The translations under genes were made by a program, and so were the position numbers. This document shows, one piece after another, positions 11,301-22,538 of a stretch of DNA of 64,000 bases (its first letter is position 1; each line of letters starts with the position of its first letter). The DNA comes from Campanula takesimana (taxonomy: Eukaryota > Streptophyta > Magnoliopsida > Asterales > Campanulaceae), in assembly GCA_026119855.1 (NCBI GenBank), contig JAOWBW010000322.1, positions 806,001 to 870,000 of the forward strand. The letters are read 5' to 3'. The notes under the pieces are model-generated. The model did no database searches. It was not told the origin of the DNA and saw nothing but the letters and a program-made list of their open reading frames with translations.

Positions 11301-14300
11301 ATAACACGCACTTTTTTTTCTGAGATGAGTATGGTCTCACAGTTATCACTGTTTTTCTTTATGGAAAAAAGTATTTGTTGTTGGTTGTTTGGTTGCATTT
11401 CCTTCACTGAGAAAACATACACTCCCTCTGTCCCATAACAATGTGCACAGGAATTAAGGAGGGAATAGTAGTGGGTAGTTGTTGTGAGTGTGAAAAGCAT
11501 AGTTATTAAAGGCCCAAGGCGCACCAAGGCGCCAAAGGTGTGACCGGAGCCTAGGCGCAAGGCATGTGCGCGCCCGAGTGACGAAGCCCGCAATAATGCC
11601 TTAAAATACTAAAAATATAGTATACATACAACATCAAGATAAGCAATAATAGTTTTTCCTCCATCCCAAAATGAATATCCAAAAACATTAAAATTTGCTT
11701 GTTAACAAAAGCAAATAATAAAACGATTTTTCAATTTGAGACGGAACAAGAGCAAATAAAAATGAATATTCATTTGGGACGGAACACGAGCAAATAAAAG
11801 GAATGAATATTCATTTTGAGACGAAGGGGGCAATATACATGAATTTTAGTAATTGACATTTCAATTTCTAAAGTTCAAAAATACGTATCAAATATCAAAT
11901 TGGAGTAAGGTAAAAAGGTGATGTTTTCAAAAGTTCGACACAACACCCCGCCTAGCACCGCCGAGGCTCCAATGCCTCGCCTCTCTGCGCCCTGGACCTA
12001 GGCGCGCCGATGCTCCAATGCCTCGCCTCTCTGCGCCCGGGGCCTGGGCGGGCTTTTAATAACTATGGTGAAAAGTGAAGTAGGAGAGAGAAAGTGGGGT
12101 AGGGAATTGTAGTGGATAGTTGTAGTGAGTATGACAAGTGGGTCCCATTAAATAAAGAAATATATACAATTTCCATTTAAGGAAAGTGTGACTTATCAAT
12201 GGTACGCCCAAAAGGGAAGTTTGTGCACATTATATGGGACAGAGGGAGTATATAAGAAGGGTTGGTCTAAGGAGTGACTATAGCATCAACACTCACCCAA
12301 GATTGTCAATGTAGGATTATTGTTGTGTTTAACTTGCTAGATCTTTGCTGTCGCTCCGCTCCCATTGGTATTGATATGTTCCTCTTGGCAAACCAGTGGA
12401 AGAAGCCTTTTTTGTTCTGTTCAAGAAGCTATCTCTAGTCTGCTGGAATAAACACTGTTTGGAACCCAACCAAATAAAGTGGGCTCCTTATCACGTGTAT
12501 TTGAAGTGTGTTTGGTGTCTTATGTCACTCAGCATTGTGGGGTTAGTTGGTTGATGGTGGAGATACTTGACAGGCTGGGTGGGGAATTGCGCACATTGTT
12601 AAATTGCGAAGATTTGGGATATTACCAAAGAAATGCATGAGGTCGTTCAAGATATTTGTGTCAAGAAGTTTGATATTCTTAGGTTGACTGGTCATGAAAC
12701 TGTCAGTCATATGAAGAACGTGTATCAAGAGATGCTTTGGAGGAAGGATAATATGTTAAACTGTTGTCTACAGTTAAGAGGGTTAGGCAACGGTGTTGTC
12801 GTTGTTTTAAACGAAGGGAACCATATTTAATTTGGATTGGAGTGTTGTGTATATTTAACCAAACTAGTGTTTGTAAGGTTGCTTGAGGCCTTGAGCACTG
12901 AGCAATACCTGTTATGAGATGTCAAGGTTCCTTTGCCAGTGGCCTTGCTGATGCCGCCTTTAGTTGTTGAATAAGAGAATTGGCAGACCTTTTTCAGTCA
13001 TACTTCAAGAAGACTTGTGACGTGGCAAACTCATATCTTATTGGGTGATAGGCTTGGTTAATTCTGGTGCCCAAATGTGTTTGAATTTAGTAAGTGGATA
13101 GCAGGTCTTGGCTCAAGATCGATCAGGAAGGTCCTTTCTTTTCATATTCACCATTGTTGCAGATGTTTTCAACAGGATGATTTGTAGGATAAGGAGGTTG
13201 GGTTGGTGGAGAGTCACGAGAGTGTAAGGGTGATTAAGGAGGGTTATATGTGCAAAAGGATGACGACTCCATTAGTCATCTTGGTTTCTTTTCATGGTTT
13301 GTCCATCATACATCTTCATAAACTTGCTGCTGCACCTTACTGTAAGGTAGGGGCTATTTCGTATTTGCGTACATATTTTACTATCATTTTTCTGAGTTGA
13401 GATTCACGCTGATGTTTATTCCCCAAAACAGTTGAGACTCCAAAAGAATGGACTGAGTGATGAAATCTTATAACGAGCTTTGGCTATGTAGAGTTTAACA
13501 TCAAATTCTTGGTATTTATTGTATACTCCATCGTTCTATTTCTGATGTTTATCCCGAAAAGTGAGACTCAAAAAGGGCTGATAGATTGCAACCATGGAGA
13601 AAGCTAGGATGATAACTTCTTTAGGATCTAAGTGAGTGATGTTTATGGGACTTGTGACCCTGCTATGGCTTGGATGGTGGCTTTTTGTATGGTGTGTGCC
13701 CTTGCTGTGTGTATTGCTGGGAAGAAGAGGTTCTGGACGCGTGTCATTTTGTATATTTTGGAGGAGTATTACCTATCATATTCGTACCATGGATCAAACC
13801 ATCGAATTTTTGAACCAAAGTTCTTCTATTTGTAGTTCCATCAACTACTTGTCTATCAAAAATGAGTGAATTATTTATTTCAGGGATATAAGATATAGTT
13901 CCGTTTGACAGTATCTTGGATATTGTGTTCTTTGCAAAGACCCGTGGCATTTTATTAACCAGTGGCTGTTTTCCTGAATTATGAAAGAGGTTAATTCTAT
14001 GTATTTTTCTTGAATCTGTTAACAGTAGAATGACAGGCATATTTAGTTATGACATCGACAAGATTGTTGTAACGTCAATTACCTCATATGTGTCATAGTT
14101 TATGCAATCATTTGTTCTATTTTGACTTGTATGATTGAGTTCAAATGGTGAAATAGTGAAATAGACGTTTCTTTTATATCCCTGATTTATAATCATACAT
14201 TGTCTCAATCTGCATGTAGGTATACAGTACTTAGATTTGTCACATTCTCTTACCCCCCCCCCCCTTCTCTCTCTCGAATTGAAGGTACTTCCATTGCAGT

Positions 14301-15421
14301 TGGATCCCTCACTTCATCCTCTCTCTCTCTCTCTCTCTCCTTTCCTTTCCTCTCTCTCTTTCCTCTTTTTTTTTTTTTGGTCTTAAAAGTTGCCATGAAT
14401 TTTGAACAAATAAGAACATAATCTACAAGATGCAAGTGGCATAAAGGAGACGGAACACCTTCACAGTACAAGCGTCTCTAGATCATTGTAGTAGATGGAC
14501 CTGTTAATCATCCCTAATTGAATAGAAAATCGACTCTTCACATCTCTTAGACTAGCATGCACAAAGCTATATCTTTGCATCCACATCTGTATACAATTGC
14601 TTTGCAAGTCAGCAAATCCTATGATTTCCCATGTAAAATGACTGCACTGTTCTATGTGCGTGTGTATATATGCATAATGTTCATCTTAACTCGATCCATT
14701 CCTTGTCCAAAACTTCCTGGGTTGGTTTTCTTCCATTCATTTTTGGCTAAAAGTATGACTTGTGTCACATTATTGGATAAGAAGTGACTATCGTGCTCTA
14801 CCTATACTAAAAGCCTTAAAAAAAAAAAAAAAGGCTCTCTTAGATGTTTGTTGTGTAGAAATATACGTTCATGGTTTCTACCTCCTCATCATGTTGTCTT
14901 GCAGATTCTTTACTTCCCATGACAGGGAGTTTCATGTTGCAACTCTCCCATACAAGCCAGAATTCAAGGTCATGCCCGAGGGTTGGGATGGTACTACCCG
15001 GGACCCAGATGAGGTGCACTATGAAATATCAATGAAGGAAGACGAATGGTTGTATCAGGATTTCGTTCGGAGGATGAACTTCAACAAAATGAAGGTATGA
15101 CTTGTCTAGTCAACAACAAGAAAAAAAAAAAAAAAAAGTCAAAGAAAGTCAATGTTTTATGCAGTAGTATCATTTATTCTGGTATTTACTTTGATGGTAC
15201 AGATGGCAGGACAAGTGAAATGCCACAAATATAGCAGGAGGCGTCCATCAGAGGGATGGAATATCACAGTTGAGAAAATGGGGAAGCGTGGGAAACGAGG
15301 GAATGCAGGTGGGTGGAAATTTGTTAGTTTGCCAGACGGGTCCACACGTCCCCTCAATGAGCTTGAGAAGATGTTTGTTAAGAGAGAGACTCCCCGTAGA
15401 CGACGCAAGATTCTTCCATGA
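8343..15421 (+). CDS. Bot1p/mS45-like mitochondrial (ribosomal) protein
   Basis: Three coding exons, 8343-9034, 14905-15094 and 15203-15421, join in frame at GT-AG introns to give 366 aa. The N-terminus is rich in Arg and Ser with no acidic residues in the first 40 and carries RLLSTKSG, typical of a mitochondrial presequence. Residues about 155-215 hold a helical segment (YTVEKLAKDYRIMRQRVHAI) characteristic of the eukaryotic mitochondrial regulator/Bot1p family, the mS45 component of the yeast mitoribosomal small subunit. The C-terminus is strongly basic (PRRRRKILP), as expected of an rRNA-binding protein. The ATG at 8343 is preferred; the reading frame extends 12 bases upstream only through a TTG. 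Family assignment is from recalled motifs; localisation is inferred. The first coding intron is exceptionally long because of insertions. Confidence 0.8.
11498..12067. mobile_element. hAT-type MITE inserted in the Stowaway MITE
   Basis: The terminal repeats are CATAGTTATTAAAGGCCC at the left and, inverted, CATAGTTATTAAAAGCCC at the right. A perfect 8-bp target duplication GTGAAAAG flanks it at 11490-11497 and 12068-12075. The subterminal regions are full of AGGCGC/GCGCC motifs. The 8-bp duplication and CA-starting ends fit a non-autonomous hAT element. Confidence 0.9.
11655..11832. mobile_element. Possible Stowaway-like relic, innermost layer
   Basis: Within the hAT element, CCTCCATCCCAAAATGAAT is mirrored by AATGAATATTCATTTTGAGACGAAG-like sequence at the right, with internal duplications of a GAATATTC palindrome. 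The TA duplication is not clear, so the edges are approximate. Confidence 0.45.
14253..14385 (+). repeat. Polypyrimidine/CT microsatellite block
   Basis: A C12 run, TCTCTCTC, a longer CT repeat at about 14320-14338, pyrimidine-rich TTTCC motifs and a T14 run lie within about 130 bp of the intron, 520 bp before the acceptor. Confidence 0.9.
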
Positions 15422-16710
15422 TAAATAAAACTGATCGACCGACCAAGTGAAGCGGGCATGTATTGGGGTTTCTCAATCTGGTAGACATTTTTTTTTTTTT
15501 TTTTTAATTTTCTGGTTGATGGAATGATGCACACGTGTTTTGTTATTATTGGTGGTTGAATGCATTATGCTCATGTGCAATAGTTATCTTTTGTAGATTC
15601 CTATATTATTTATGATGTAATAACCAGGTGAGACTTGCTATTTATTTGTACCTCTTTTGGTCCGTTTCCAAGTATTCAGGAGGGAGTTTTTGGAGGGGGG
15701 TGGGGATATACACACCCACCAATTTGATCAGTACACTCACATTGTTCTTATAACAAAAATACCATCTTCATAAAAGACGTTATAGTCCCTAATATTATAA
15801 TTATTATTGTACTAAGTTGGTTAAAACACCCCCCCCCCCCCATTATTAATCCCCAATATACTATCCTAATAGCCATACTATTCCTTTGAACACAGGGATA
15901 ATCACGGCTGTCTTGATCCTTTTAAAAAAAAAGTTAACCTTGATTTGGATTGTGGGCTTGATTGAGTCTAGGTATTTCAGTTGATTCCATCTTTTGATAC
16001 ACTTTAATAGTTTTTGGGATTACAATATTCTATTCAATTAGAGAAACGAAGGTGCGCCATCTGGTAGTCCTCTTGCCATAGACGTCGCGCCATCTGAAAG
16101 GACCTCCCCTTCAAGGGAAGCCCTAACACACCCACCAGATACCACTAGGCCAGAAGGCCTTTTGGTATTTTTATTTTTTTTTTATTGAATTGGTGGTATT
16201 GTAATCGAAACTCATTACTACTTACGTTCCAAAATAAAAGACTAAAAAAAATGAATTTTAATCGAGAGCACACTTGAAATTTCATCAAACATTTTGAGAC
16301 GGATGGGTACGAAATACTATACCTATACCTGATCATCGTATCAGTAGTTTCCATGATCAAAACTAGTCAGTTTTCCCATAAATATAAAGTGTAACTGCAT
16401 GTGTTTTGAATTGTAGGAGATGAAGTGGGTGCATGTGAGTAGATAATTATTGTAATAGGATAAAATGGGTAAGTAGGTGGGTGTAATTACAAAGTTTGGT
16501 ATTTTATAATTTTGAATAATGGGTAATTGAACTAATGTAGGCATACTAATCAAACGGGTGGGCGTGTATATCCTCACCCTTTGGAGGTAACCTCAACTAA
16601 ATTGGTTGACAAGGTGTAGCATCTTTTAAATTGTCAGTTTGTCCTGAAAATGTGAGTGCAAATGTCATGTACCACCTTTTTTTTTTTTTTTTTTTTTTTT
16701 TACCATAATA
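15422..16710. other. 3' flank of the Bot1p-like gene; no gene seen
   Basis: This includes the probable 3' UTR (to about 15660), a T19 run at about 15488-15506, a C13 run at 15829-15841 and a T run of about 30 ending at 16701. No coding region or element with paired ends was recognised. Confidence 0.7.
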
Positions 16711-16992
16711 CTCCCTCCGTCCCAGCAGAAGTGTCACCAATTTTTGGGATACGGGGATTAAGAAAAGGTAGTAGGTGTGTGGTAGAAAATGAAGAGAGAG
16801 AATGAGTGAGGTAAATAGTAGTGTTGGTTGAATAAAATGAGTGGTGGAAAATGAAGAGAGAGAATGAGCGGGGTTAAATGGTGGGGTTGGTTGAATATAA
16901 ATATATTAAAACATTTCCATTTTGGGTTGTGACACTTGTGCTGAGACGGACCAAAAGGGAAATAAGTGACACTTCTGCTGGGACGGAGGTAG
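16711..16992. mobile_element. Stowaway-like MITE
   Basis: The end CTCCCTCCGTCCCAGCAGAA and its inverse at about 16972-16990 enclose AG-rich imperfect internal repeats (GTGGTAGAAAATGAAGAGAG occurs twice with variation). It is flanked by TA. Confidence 0.85.
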
Positions 16993-17081
16993 TATGTACC
17001 ACTAGTGATTTGATTGATGCGTCACATGTTGCCATCATGATTTTAGCCTTTATAATTCTTAAGCGTTGGATCTCTTGTATA

Positions 17082-17318
17082 CTCCCTCCGTCCCATTTCA
17101 AATTGCAAAAGTTATCAAAAAGGGTGTCCCAACTAAAATTGCAAAATCCAAAAATGGCAAGTTTTAACCCACTTGTACACTCACATCCACTAACCCACTA
17201 ACTATTCTCTACCCCACTTTCTCTCTCCCACTCAACTATCAACACATCACCTTTTTCACTTTTTCCCTTAATCCCCGTGCCAACCTAGTATTTGCAATTT
17301 GAAATGGGACGGAGGGAG
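17082..17318. mobile_element. Stowaway-like MITE
   Basis: Its perfect-looking terminal repeats CTCCCTCCGTCCCATTTCAA / TTGAAATGGGACGGAGGGAG are flanked by TA. It lies 32 bp from the gypsy element insertion site. Confidence 0.9.
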
Positions 17319-17350
17319 TATGATGTAATAAGGTACAAAATATTTGGTCC

Positions 17351-18020
17351 TGATGACGCCAAAATCTGGTTGGATCAGCATTCGTCTAGCGGTTCGGATA
17401 ATCCCAGCGACAGTTCTTGATGGCCGGATCTGCACACACGAAACAAACGTAAACTACACTGGGGCTTCACCGGCGAAGGCCCTCCGGTGTAAGAATAAGG
17501 AAATGGGTGATTAGAAATAGAGAAAATCAATTGACCAGATTAGAGCCAAAAGTTCATTACCCCTTTTCCTGTTGTGAGGACCTGTTTATATAGGCGTAGG
17601 TGAATGAGTCCTAACGTGTTAGAGAAGCTAGGATGCCCGTGTTGATGTAGGACTCGCATTCCTTGGAGATAGACTCCTGATAAGGATGGATGATATCCTG
17701 TTATCTGGTATAAGAGATATCCTTGTTTAGATAAGGATTCTTTAGTGTCAGAGTTGTAACATAACTCTGTAAGAGGTTTCCCAACAATAATGGGAGGTTT
17801 CTGATGTAAGTCGGCCCGTCATCTAACTCGGCTCGTCATAGAGGCCGGCTATGGATTGGGCTTCTCGGACTTGGCCTAGGCAAGGACTGCCTGCTCGGCC
17901 TTACTGATGTCGGCCTATAAACATGGGTTTCCCGTGAGTGGGCCTCTTGGTATAGGTCTGTTAGGCATGTAGGCCCGGAGTATCCGGGCTCCGTTTAACC
18001 AAGTCGGTTTATATCGTTCA
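17351..18020 (-). repeat. 3' LTR of the gypsy element
   Basis: In plus orientation it begins TGATGACGCC and ends ATCGTTCA. Compared with the other LTR I noted differences near 17353, 17384, 17451, 17502, 17612 and 17926. It holds an inverted TATA (TTATATAGG, 17586-17594) for minus-strand transcription. Confidence 0.95.
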
Positions 18021-18045
18021 GTGGCCCCCGAGTTTCTATCTCGGC
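18021..18045 (-). promoter_or_regulatory. Polypurine tract of the gypsy element
   Basis: Read on the minus strand this is GAAACTCGGGGGCCAC directly before the LTR start TGAACG. It is purine-rich and in the position where plus-strand DNA synthesis is primed. Confidence 0.7.
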
Positions 18046-18228
18046 ATGCCGAGTAGGAACTGTGCCCCTTGTACTGGCTCTGTGCTGCATTTATTGTTGA
18101 TGGACAGCCAACAACCAATATCCCCAAGGATTTAGATTTCCTGACGTCATGCTGATTTTCTTACAAGTGAAATCATTGTTCTTCTTGGAAAAGGAATACT
18201 TCATTAATTGCGCCATCATTATGAGGGG

Positions 18229-18236
18229 TATAAATA
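18229..18236 (+). promoter_or_regulatory. TATA box for the acidic antisense ORF
   Basis: TATAAATA lies 101 bp upstream of the ATG at 18337, leaving a leader of about 70 bases if transcription starts some 30 bp downstream. It is on the strand opposite to gag-pol. Confidence 0.55.
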
Positions 18237-18336
18237 CTCCGTCCTTTATATTCTGGAGATATATATATATATGAGCTATTTCCCCTTGAAATTCACTCTG
18301 TGAGCTTTTTATCTTTTTCTTTTAAGAATCTTCAAG

Positions 18337-18681
18337 ATGGCCCCAAAAAGATCGTATGATGATGCTTTCCCGGAGGAAGTTGATACATATTCAGAAAACC
18401 AAGTTGAGAGTCACGATTCCTCAAGTAGTGATGGCTCCATATTTCCTTCTTGTCGATCATCTTTTCCGGCGGAAGAACCACCGTCTGATAGCAATGGCGA
18501 ATACTCGGAACCGGACCCCGTTGATGAATTCTCCGACGACTCTAGTGCAGAAGAGTCAGAGGATGGAGGCGAGGATGATGATGAAGATGAGGAAAGTGAA
18601 GATGATCCAGAACCCATTATTATTGATGAATATGGGTACGACGAGACATTGAATGGGAGGAAGATGACGAAGATGATATAA
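18337..18681 (+). CDS. Acidic serine-rich protein, antisense ORF of the gypsy element
   Basis: A 114-residue ORF, very rich in Asp, Glu and Ser (runs such as DGGEDDDEDEESEDDPEP around residues 76-95), with a short basic MAPKRSYDDAF start. I recognise no domain. It has its own TATA box and a good start context (AAGATGGC). The acidic coding bias continues in another frame after about 18640 (GAA/GAT-rich to a TGA near 18704), so a one-base loss near 18640 may have cut the original acidic tail. It lies between the polypurine tract and the larger antisense gene, on the same strand as that gene. Function is unknown; acidic disordered proteins often bind histones or basic partners, but nothing here shows that. 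Confidence 0.55.
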   Translation: MAPKRSYDDAFPEEVDTYSENQVESHDSSSSDGSIFPSCRSSFPAEEPPSDSNGEYSEPDPVDEFSDDSSAEESEDGGEDDDEDEESEDDPEPIIIDEYGYDETLNGRKMTKMI

Positions 18682-19422
18682 ACCAAGATTGTGATCTTTC
18701 TTGATTATCTAGTTATTATGAACTAGTTTTTCTTTTTGGTTTTGCTCGGGTCAGGCCCCCGGCCGGTTGTGGGGGTCCTGTTGTTTAGTATGTATATACG
18801 GGGGTTTTATCTTTTGCCATCTTTGCTCCGATTTTGATTTGATTTCATAGCGTGAACTCCTTGCGTTTCGTATGTCCTTGAATTTTTTTTTCATTACCAT
18901 CACCTTTTACATGATGTCGCTATAAAGTAGTGCCGATTATCTGATCTCAGTTGACATGTCGGCACGGAAAGCATTTTCCTTTATCGTTCAACCATAACTT
19001 CAATCACCGCCCGACATCGACCTACCCCTGACCTTTTCTCATCTCGGTCCCGTCTTGTTCTTTGATACCATTTGGGATGTCGGTCCACAGCTGTGGTGTC
19101 GGTTATGCCTATGTGCCGAACCCTTCAATGTCGATCCAGGCGTCCGAAATATTTGTGATTTTTGAAGCCGACTGGCATTCCTGCTGTAGGTCTCGGCTTG
19201 CCACGTGTCGTTCTAACATTGGCCGTCCGTTTGTGTTTTTCAAACGACGGTTATTTCAAACGTTTACCCTTCCCTTCGTACGGCGCACGTCAGTGATGGG
19301 ACATTTGCCTCGAAAACGTGGCCCATTAATTGCGCATCATGATGAGTTCGTGGGGGTACGTGCAACCCATGGGTTACGGGTTATAGCTGGGTTGGCCCGA
19401 ATCATTACTATCCGACCCGCCC

Positions 19423-19428
19423 TATATA
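19423..19428 (+). promoter_or_regulatory. TATA box of the antisense gene
   Basis: CCTATATACACCC has the form of a plant TATA box. Pyrimidine-flanked start-site candidates (TCA) lie about 30 bp downstream near 19450. It is about 320 bp before the ATG at 19749. The leader may contain an intron from about 19607 (AAAG/GTACCG) to 19714 or 19721. Confidence 0.6.
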
Positions 19429-19748
19429 CACCCCCAAAAACCCTCAGAGCTTCACATTTTCAAATTTCCATCAGAGGAACAGTCTTCCGTTTTCCGGCAG
19501 CTCTTCAACGTTTCCGATTTCCGTTGCAAAGTTCTCCATTCGGCTCCGATCATCTTCATTTATTTCGTCGGCTAAACCTTTTCTCCCGACCAAATTTCCG
19601 ACAAAGGTACCGTTCCGAATTTTTCGCCTTTCTCCCTCTTTCTGCCATTGTTGAGGTTCTTGGGCTTTTAAGTTCCTATTTTCCGTGCTTGATTTCTCGT
19701 GTCTGTGTGAGTAGGCTTTAGAAAAAAAACCTAGCTATTCATCCTGAT

Positions 19749-22538
19749 ATGCTCGGCACCCCACACCTTGATCCCAACGCCATGTTTGGTTTCTACGAGC
19801 GGAATAATAGGATTTACATGTTGTCAGAAGGAATTTGGAAAATGCTGTCACTAATGGCAATAAGTGACTTATTGTTTTTTAATAAGACCCCTAGGGACGA
19901 TTTGAGGTATCCTTCTGGTCTGTTTGCCCCTAAGGCTCTTCCAGGTTTTGCTGATGGCGTCGTACTCCTTACTACCCTTGATGCCGTTATAAACCACATT
20001 TTTCTTCATTATGTTAAAGATAAATCGGCCTTTCGGTCTCTTTTTGAGGGTCCTTCCTTGGCCCCAGTAGTCGAATCGGGGGTGAAGGTCACCTCGTCCT
20101 CGTCACGGGATGATTCTAACCCCTTGGTTGCTGCAGGTATGGCCGAGGAAGGTGCTTCCGGGAGGATAGTTGATCGGTTTGATGATGAAGCTGTGACTTC
20201 TAGGAGAGGTCGGGATGGGGCTGGCCCCTCAAGGTCAAGTCGGCCTAGGCATCCTATTGGTGGGGATGCTATGATTAGGGACCTTAATGAGAATTTTGAA
20301 GTAGATAGGCGAGAGTTCAAATTGTTCTATAGCAAAGCCCGACCCTTCTCATCTGATGCCGAGGTTAAACAATTTTATTATGATGATGCCATCCTCCCTT
20401 TTTTCTACAAACAGTTTCATCTTAGGCTTCGGCTCCCTCTTGACCCCTTCATTAATGAATTTCTTGAGGAATGGAACATTGTGCCGGCCCATCTGGGTGC
20501 TAACGCGGTCAGGTATCTTACCGGCTTCATAATCCTTTGTCGTGGTCTCGGCTTTGAACCGTGCATGTCCGCTTTTTTCCATTTCTTCCAATCGTCCTAT
20601 AATTCCTCCACCAGAACTATTACCATCAAGTCTGAACCCAACAAACCCAAGCTGATGGTTCCCATCTCGAGTGTCGTGAATAAGGTGACGGGCTGGAATA
20701 GGCATGTGATCAAAGTGGAAAGCCGTCAGGGTTGGGAATTCTTAGGACCGGACCGAGATCCTGTCAAGCCTAAGGTGGTTCACCGTCCGGATTGGAGCGC
20801 CGCCTTGATAAAGAGGTTGGAGTTGTTTGCTGCTACTGCTACTCTGGATTGGTCCCAGACCGAGATTGATTTCAAATTCCACGTAGAGACCGGTTTGATG
20901 AGGGGGCCGATTGACGGTGTTAAGCCGAGAGTTGTAGTGGAAAGGGGGTATCGACTCCCGGATTGGGTTGTTCACCCAGATATCGTCTTTTATTCTGACT
21001 GCCCTGTGTGCAAGGCCGAGGCCGACAAGTGTCTCAAGGCCAGAGATATTATAGGATGTAATTTCCTTTCCATGCTTGTATTTTTCTGTTTTCCTTGATT
21101 GCTTCCAGTCGTCCTTTTAACTCTCTTCTCGTGCAGATATTTCCATGGAGGATGTCCAGATTATCGAAGAAGAGGAGCTCGACCCCGTCATGGCGGCGAG
21201 AAGGAAAAAACAATTATCGCGTACCCGGGGTATTGAAAAGCGCCATGCCGACATGACATCCAGGCAGGAGGCACTGCAGGCCCAAGGAGTCGCCAACATT
21301 CCCACGGGCCCCCCTGTCATCCAAGTTGGAGCCGGCGGAGAAGAGGTGGAGGTCGAGATTCTTGAAAAGGAAACCGGGATGGAGAATGTTGATCAGTTAC
21401 AGGATCACAGTCGAAGTCATGTTGAGGAGGAAATCGACCAGGCGGGTCGTCGGGATAAGAGGCCAAGAGCAGAAGGTGAGGATGATTTAGAGCCCCCATC
21501 TAAGAGAACCCCAACTCGTGGCTCAGCTTCGGCTTTGGGTCCTACTGAGGTTGAGATTAATGATCTGGCCCATGCTCTTGGCAATGTTGTGATCATACCG
21601 GATATTGATGATTCCATTCGCTCTGGTCCTGCCCTCAAACTCGGCGCGGCCGTCATAAAAAGGGCCATGAATCAAAGGACTATTCAAAGGTTGGTGGAGA
21701 CCAGACCGACCTCCACACAGCTTCGGAACAGCAAGGGCCTACTTATCAGTGAGGTATTTGGTATTTCATTATTTGTTGACTAAAATGTCCTGCTTTTGAC
21801 GTCTTGATCTTTCCTTTGTAGCTTGCCTCCATTGCCCAGCATGAATATGCGTTGATGCAGCTTGCCATAAGCAACGCTAGGAAGTGTGAGGACGAGGTCG
21901 AGCCTCTTCGTGCTTCTAATGCTGAGCTGAAGGCCAAAGCGGAAGCCCTTGAGAAGGAGAAGGCCTCATTTGAAGCGGAGTTAAAGAAGGCAGCTGATAT
22001 ATCGGCAGAGGCTCATGAGACGGTTCGCCGGGCCGAGACGGTGATGAGAACAGCCAAGGAGGAGACTGCTGTGGCGAGGGCCGATTTGGAGAAAGAACGT
22101 CAACGAGCGGAGGGCCTCGTGTTAGAGAAAAATGCTGCGAAGGAGAGGCTGGTCCAACTGGAGGAGAGCATTCCGAGTCGGGAGATGCGGGCGGTGGAGG
22201 CTTTCAAGAAGGGTGCGGCAATGAAGGCGGCCATTCAAGATGAAGTCGGCACTACCTACAATGATGCTTGGTCAAATCTGTCTCGCCTTCTCTGGATAGA
22301 CCCCGAAGTTGATATAACTCTTGACAAGCTTGCACGCCTCTACAACCAGGATGCTTACGGTGTTGAAGCTCGTGCTGCCCATTCCTTAATTCCGTATTCT
22401 GACAAGGGCCTGAGGGTGATTCATAGCCGAGATCGAAAAGAGGGTAACCCCCCGTGGGTACCTCCGCCTGTTGAGAAGGGGAATCTTGATGAGCTGATTA
22501 CCAGTGTCGAAGAGGAGGCTGACGCCGACATTGATTAG
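19749..22538 (+). CDS. Antisense gene of the gypsy element (transposase_28-like domain plus coiled coil)
   Basis: Three exons, 19749-21057, 21137-21753 and 21822-22538, join in frame at GT-AG introns of 79 and 68 bp to give 880 aa with no internal stop. Residues about 190-360 resemble the plant 'putative gypsy-type transposon' domain (Pfam Transposase_28 type): a YKQFHLRLRLPLDPFI segment, then LGANAVRYLTGFIILCRGLG. Then come a CPVCKAEADKC segment at about 419-429, an acidic linker (VQIIEEEELDPV), a basic patch (ARRKKQLSR), and a long Glu/Lys/Ala coiled coil over the first half of exon 3. It is antisense to gag-pol, converges on the integrase end with a 740-bp gap, and has its own TATA box. 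Antisense ORFs are known in Retand/Grande-type Tat elements, but their role is not established. Family recognition is from memory; a captured host gene is a possible alternative. Confidence 0.75.

Larger units (their letters stand above)
11420..12248. mobile_element. Stowaway-like MITE, outer layer of a nest
   Basis: The left end CACTCCCTCTGTCCCATAA and the right end, whose inverse reads ACTCCCTCTGTCCCATATAA, are flanked by TA. Its own sequence is about 250 bp; it is split by the hAT-type insertion at 11498-12067. Confidence 0.85.
9035..14904 (+). other. 5.9-kb first coding intron of the Bot1p-like gene
   Basis: The donor is GA/GTAAGT at 9035 and the acceptor TTGCAG at 14899-14904. Apart from the nested MITEs at 11420-12248 and CT-rich tracts near 14250-14385, I see no recognisable gene or repeat boundary in 9035-11419 or 12249-14250. 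Short ORFs here have no recognisable domain and are regarded as chance. Confidence 0.8.

Noticed and set aside
13632..14040. ORFs of 67-98 codons in the Bot1p-like gene intron
   Set aside because: No domain, overlapping on both strands, inside a spliced intron.
19062..19721. 219-codon plus-strand ORF upstream of the antisense gene
   Set aside because: It spans the TATA box at 19423 and the presumed leader of the antisense gene, has no recognisable domain, and has an irregular composition. It is treated as a chance ORF in the promoter region.
21137..21783. Separate 212-codon gene starting at 21145
   Set aside because: It joins the preceding and following ORFs in frame at GT-AG junctions with matching phases, so it is exon 2 of the antisense gene.
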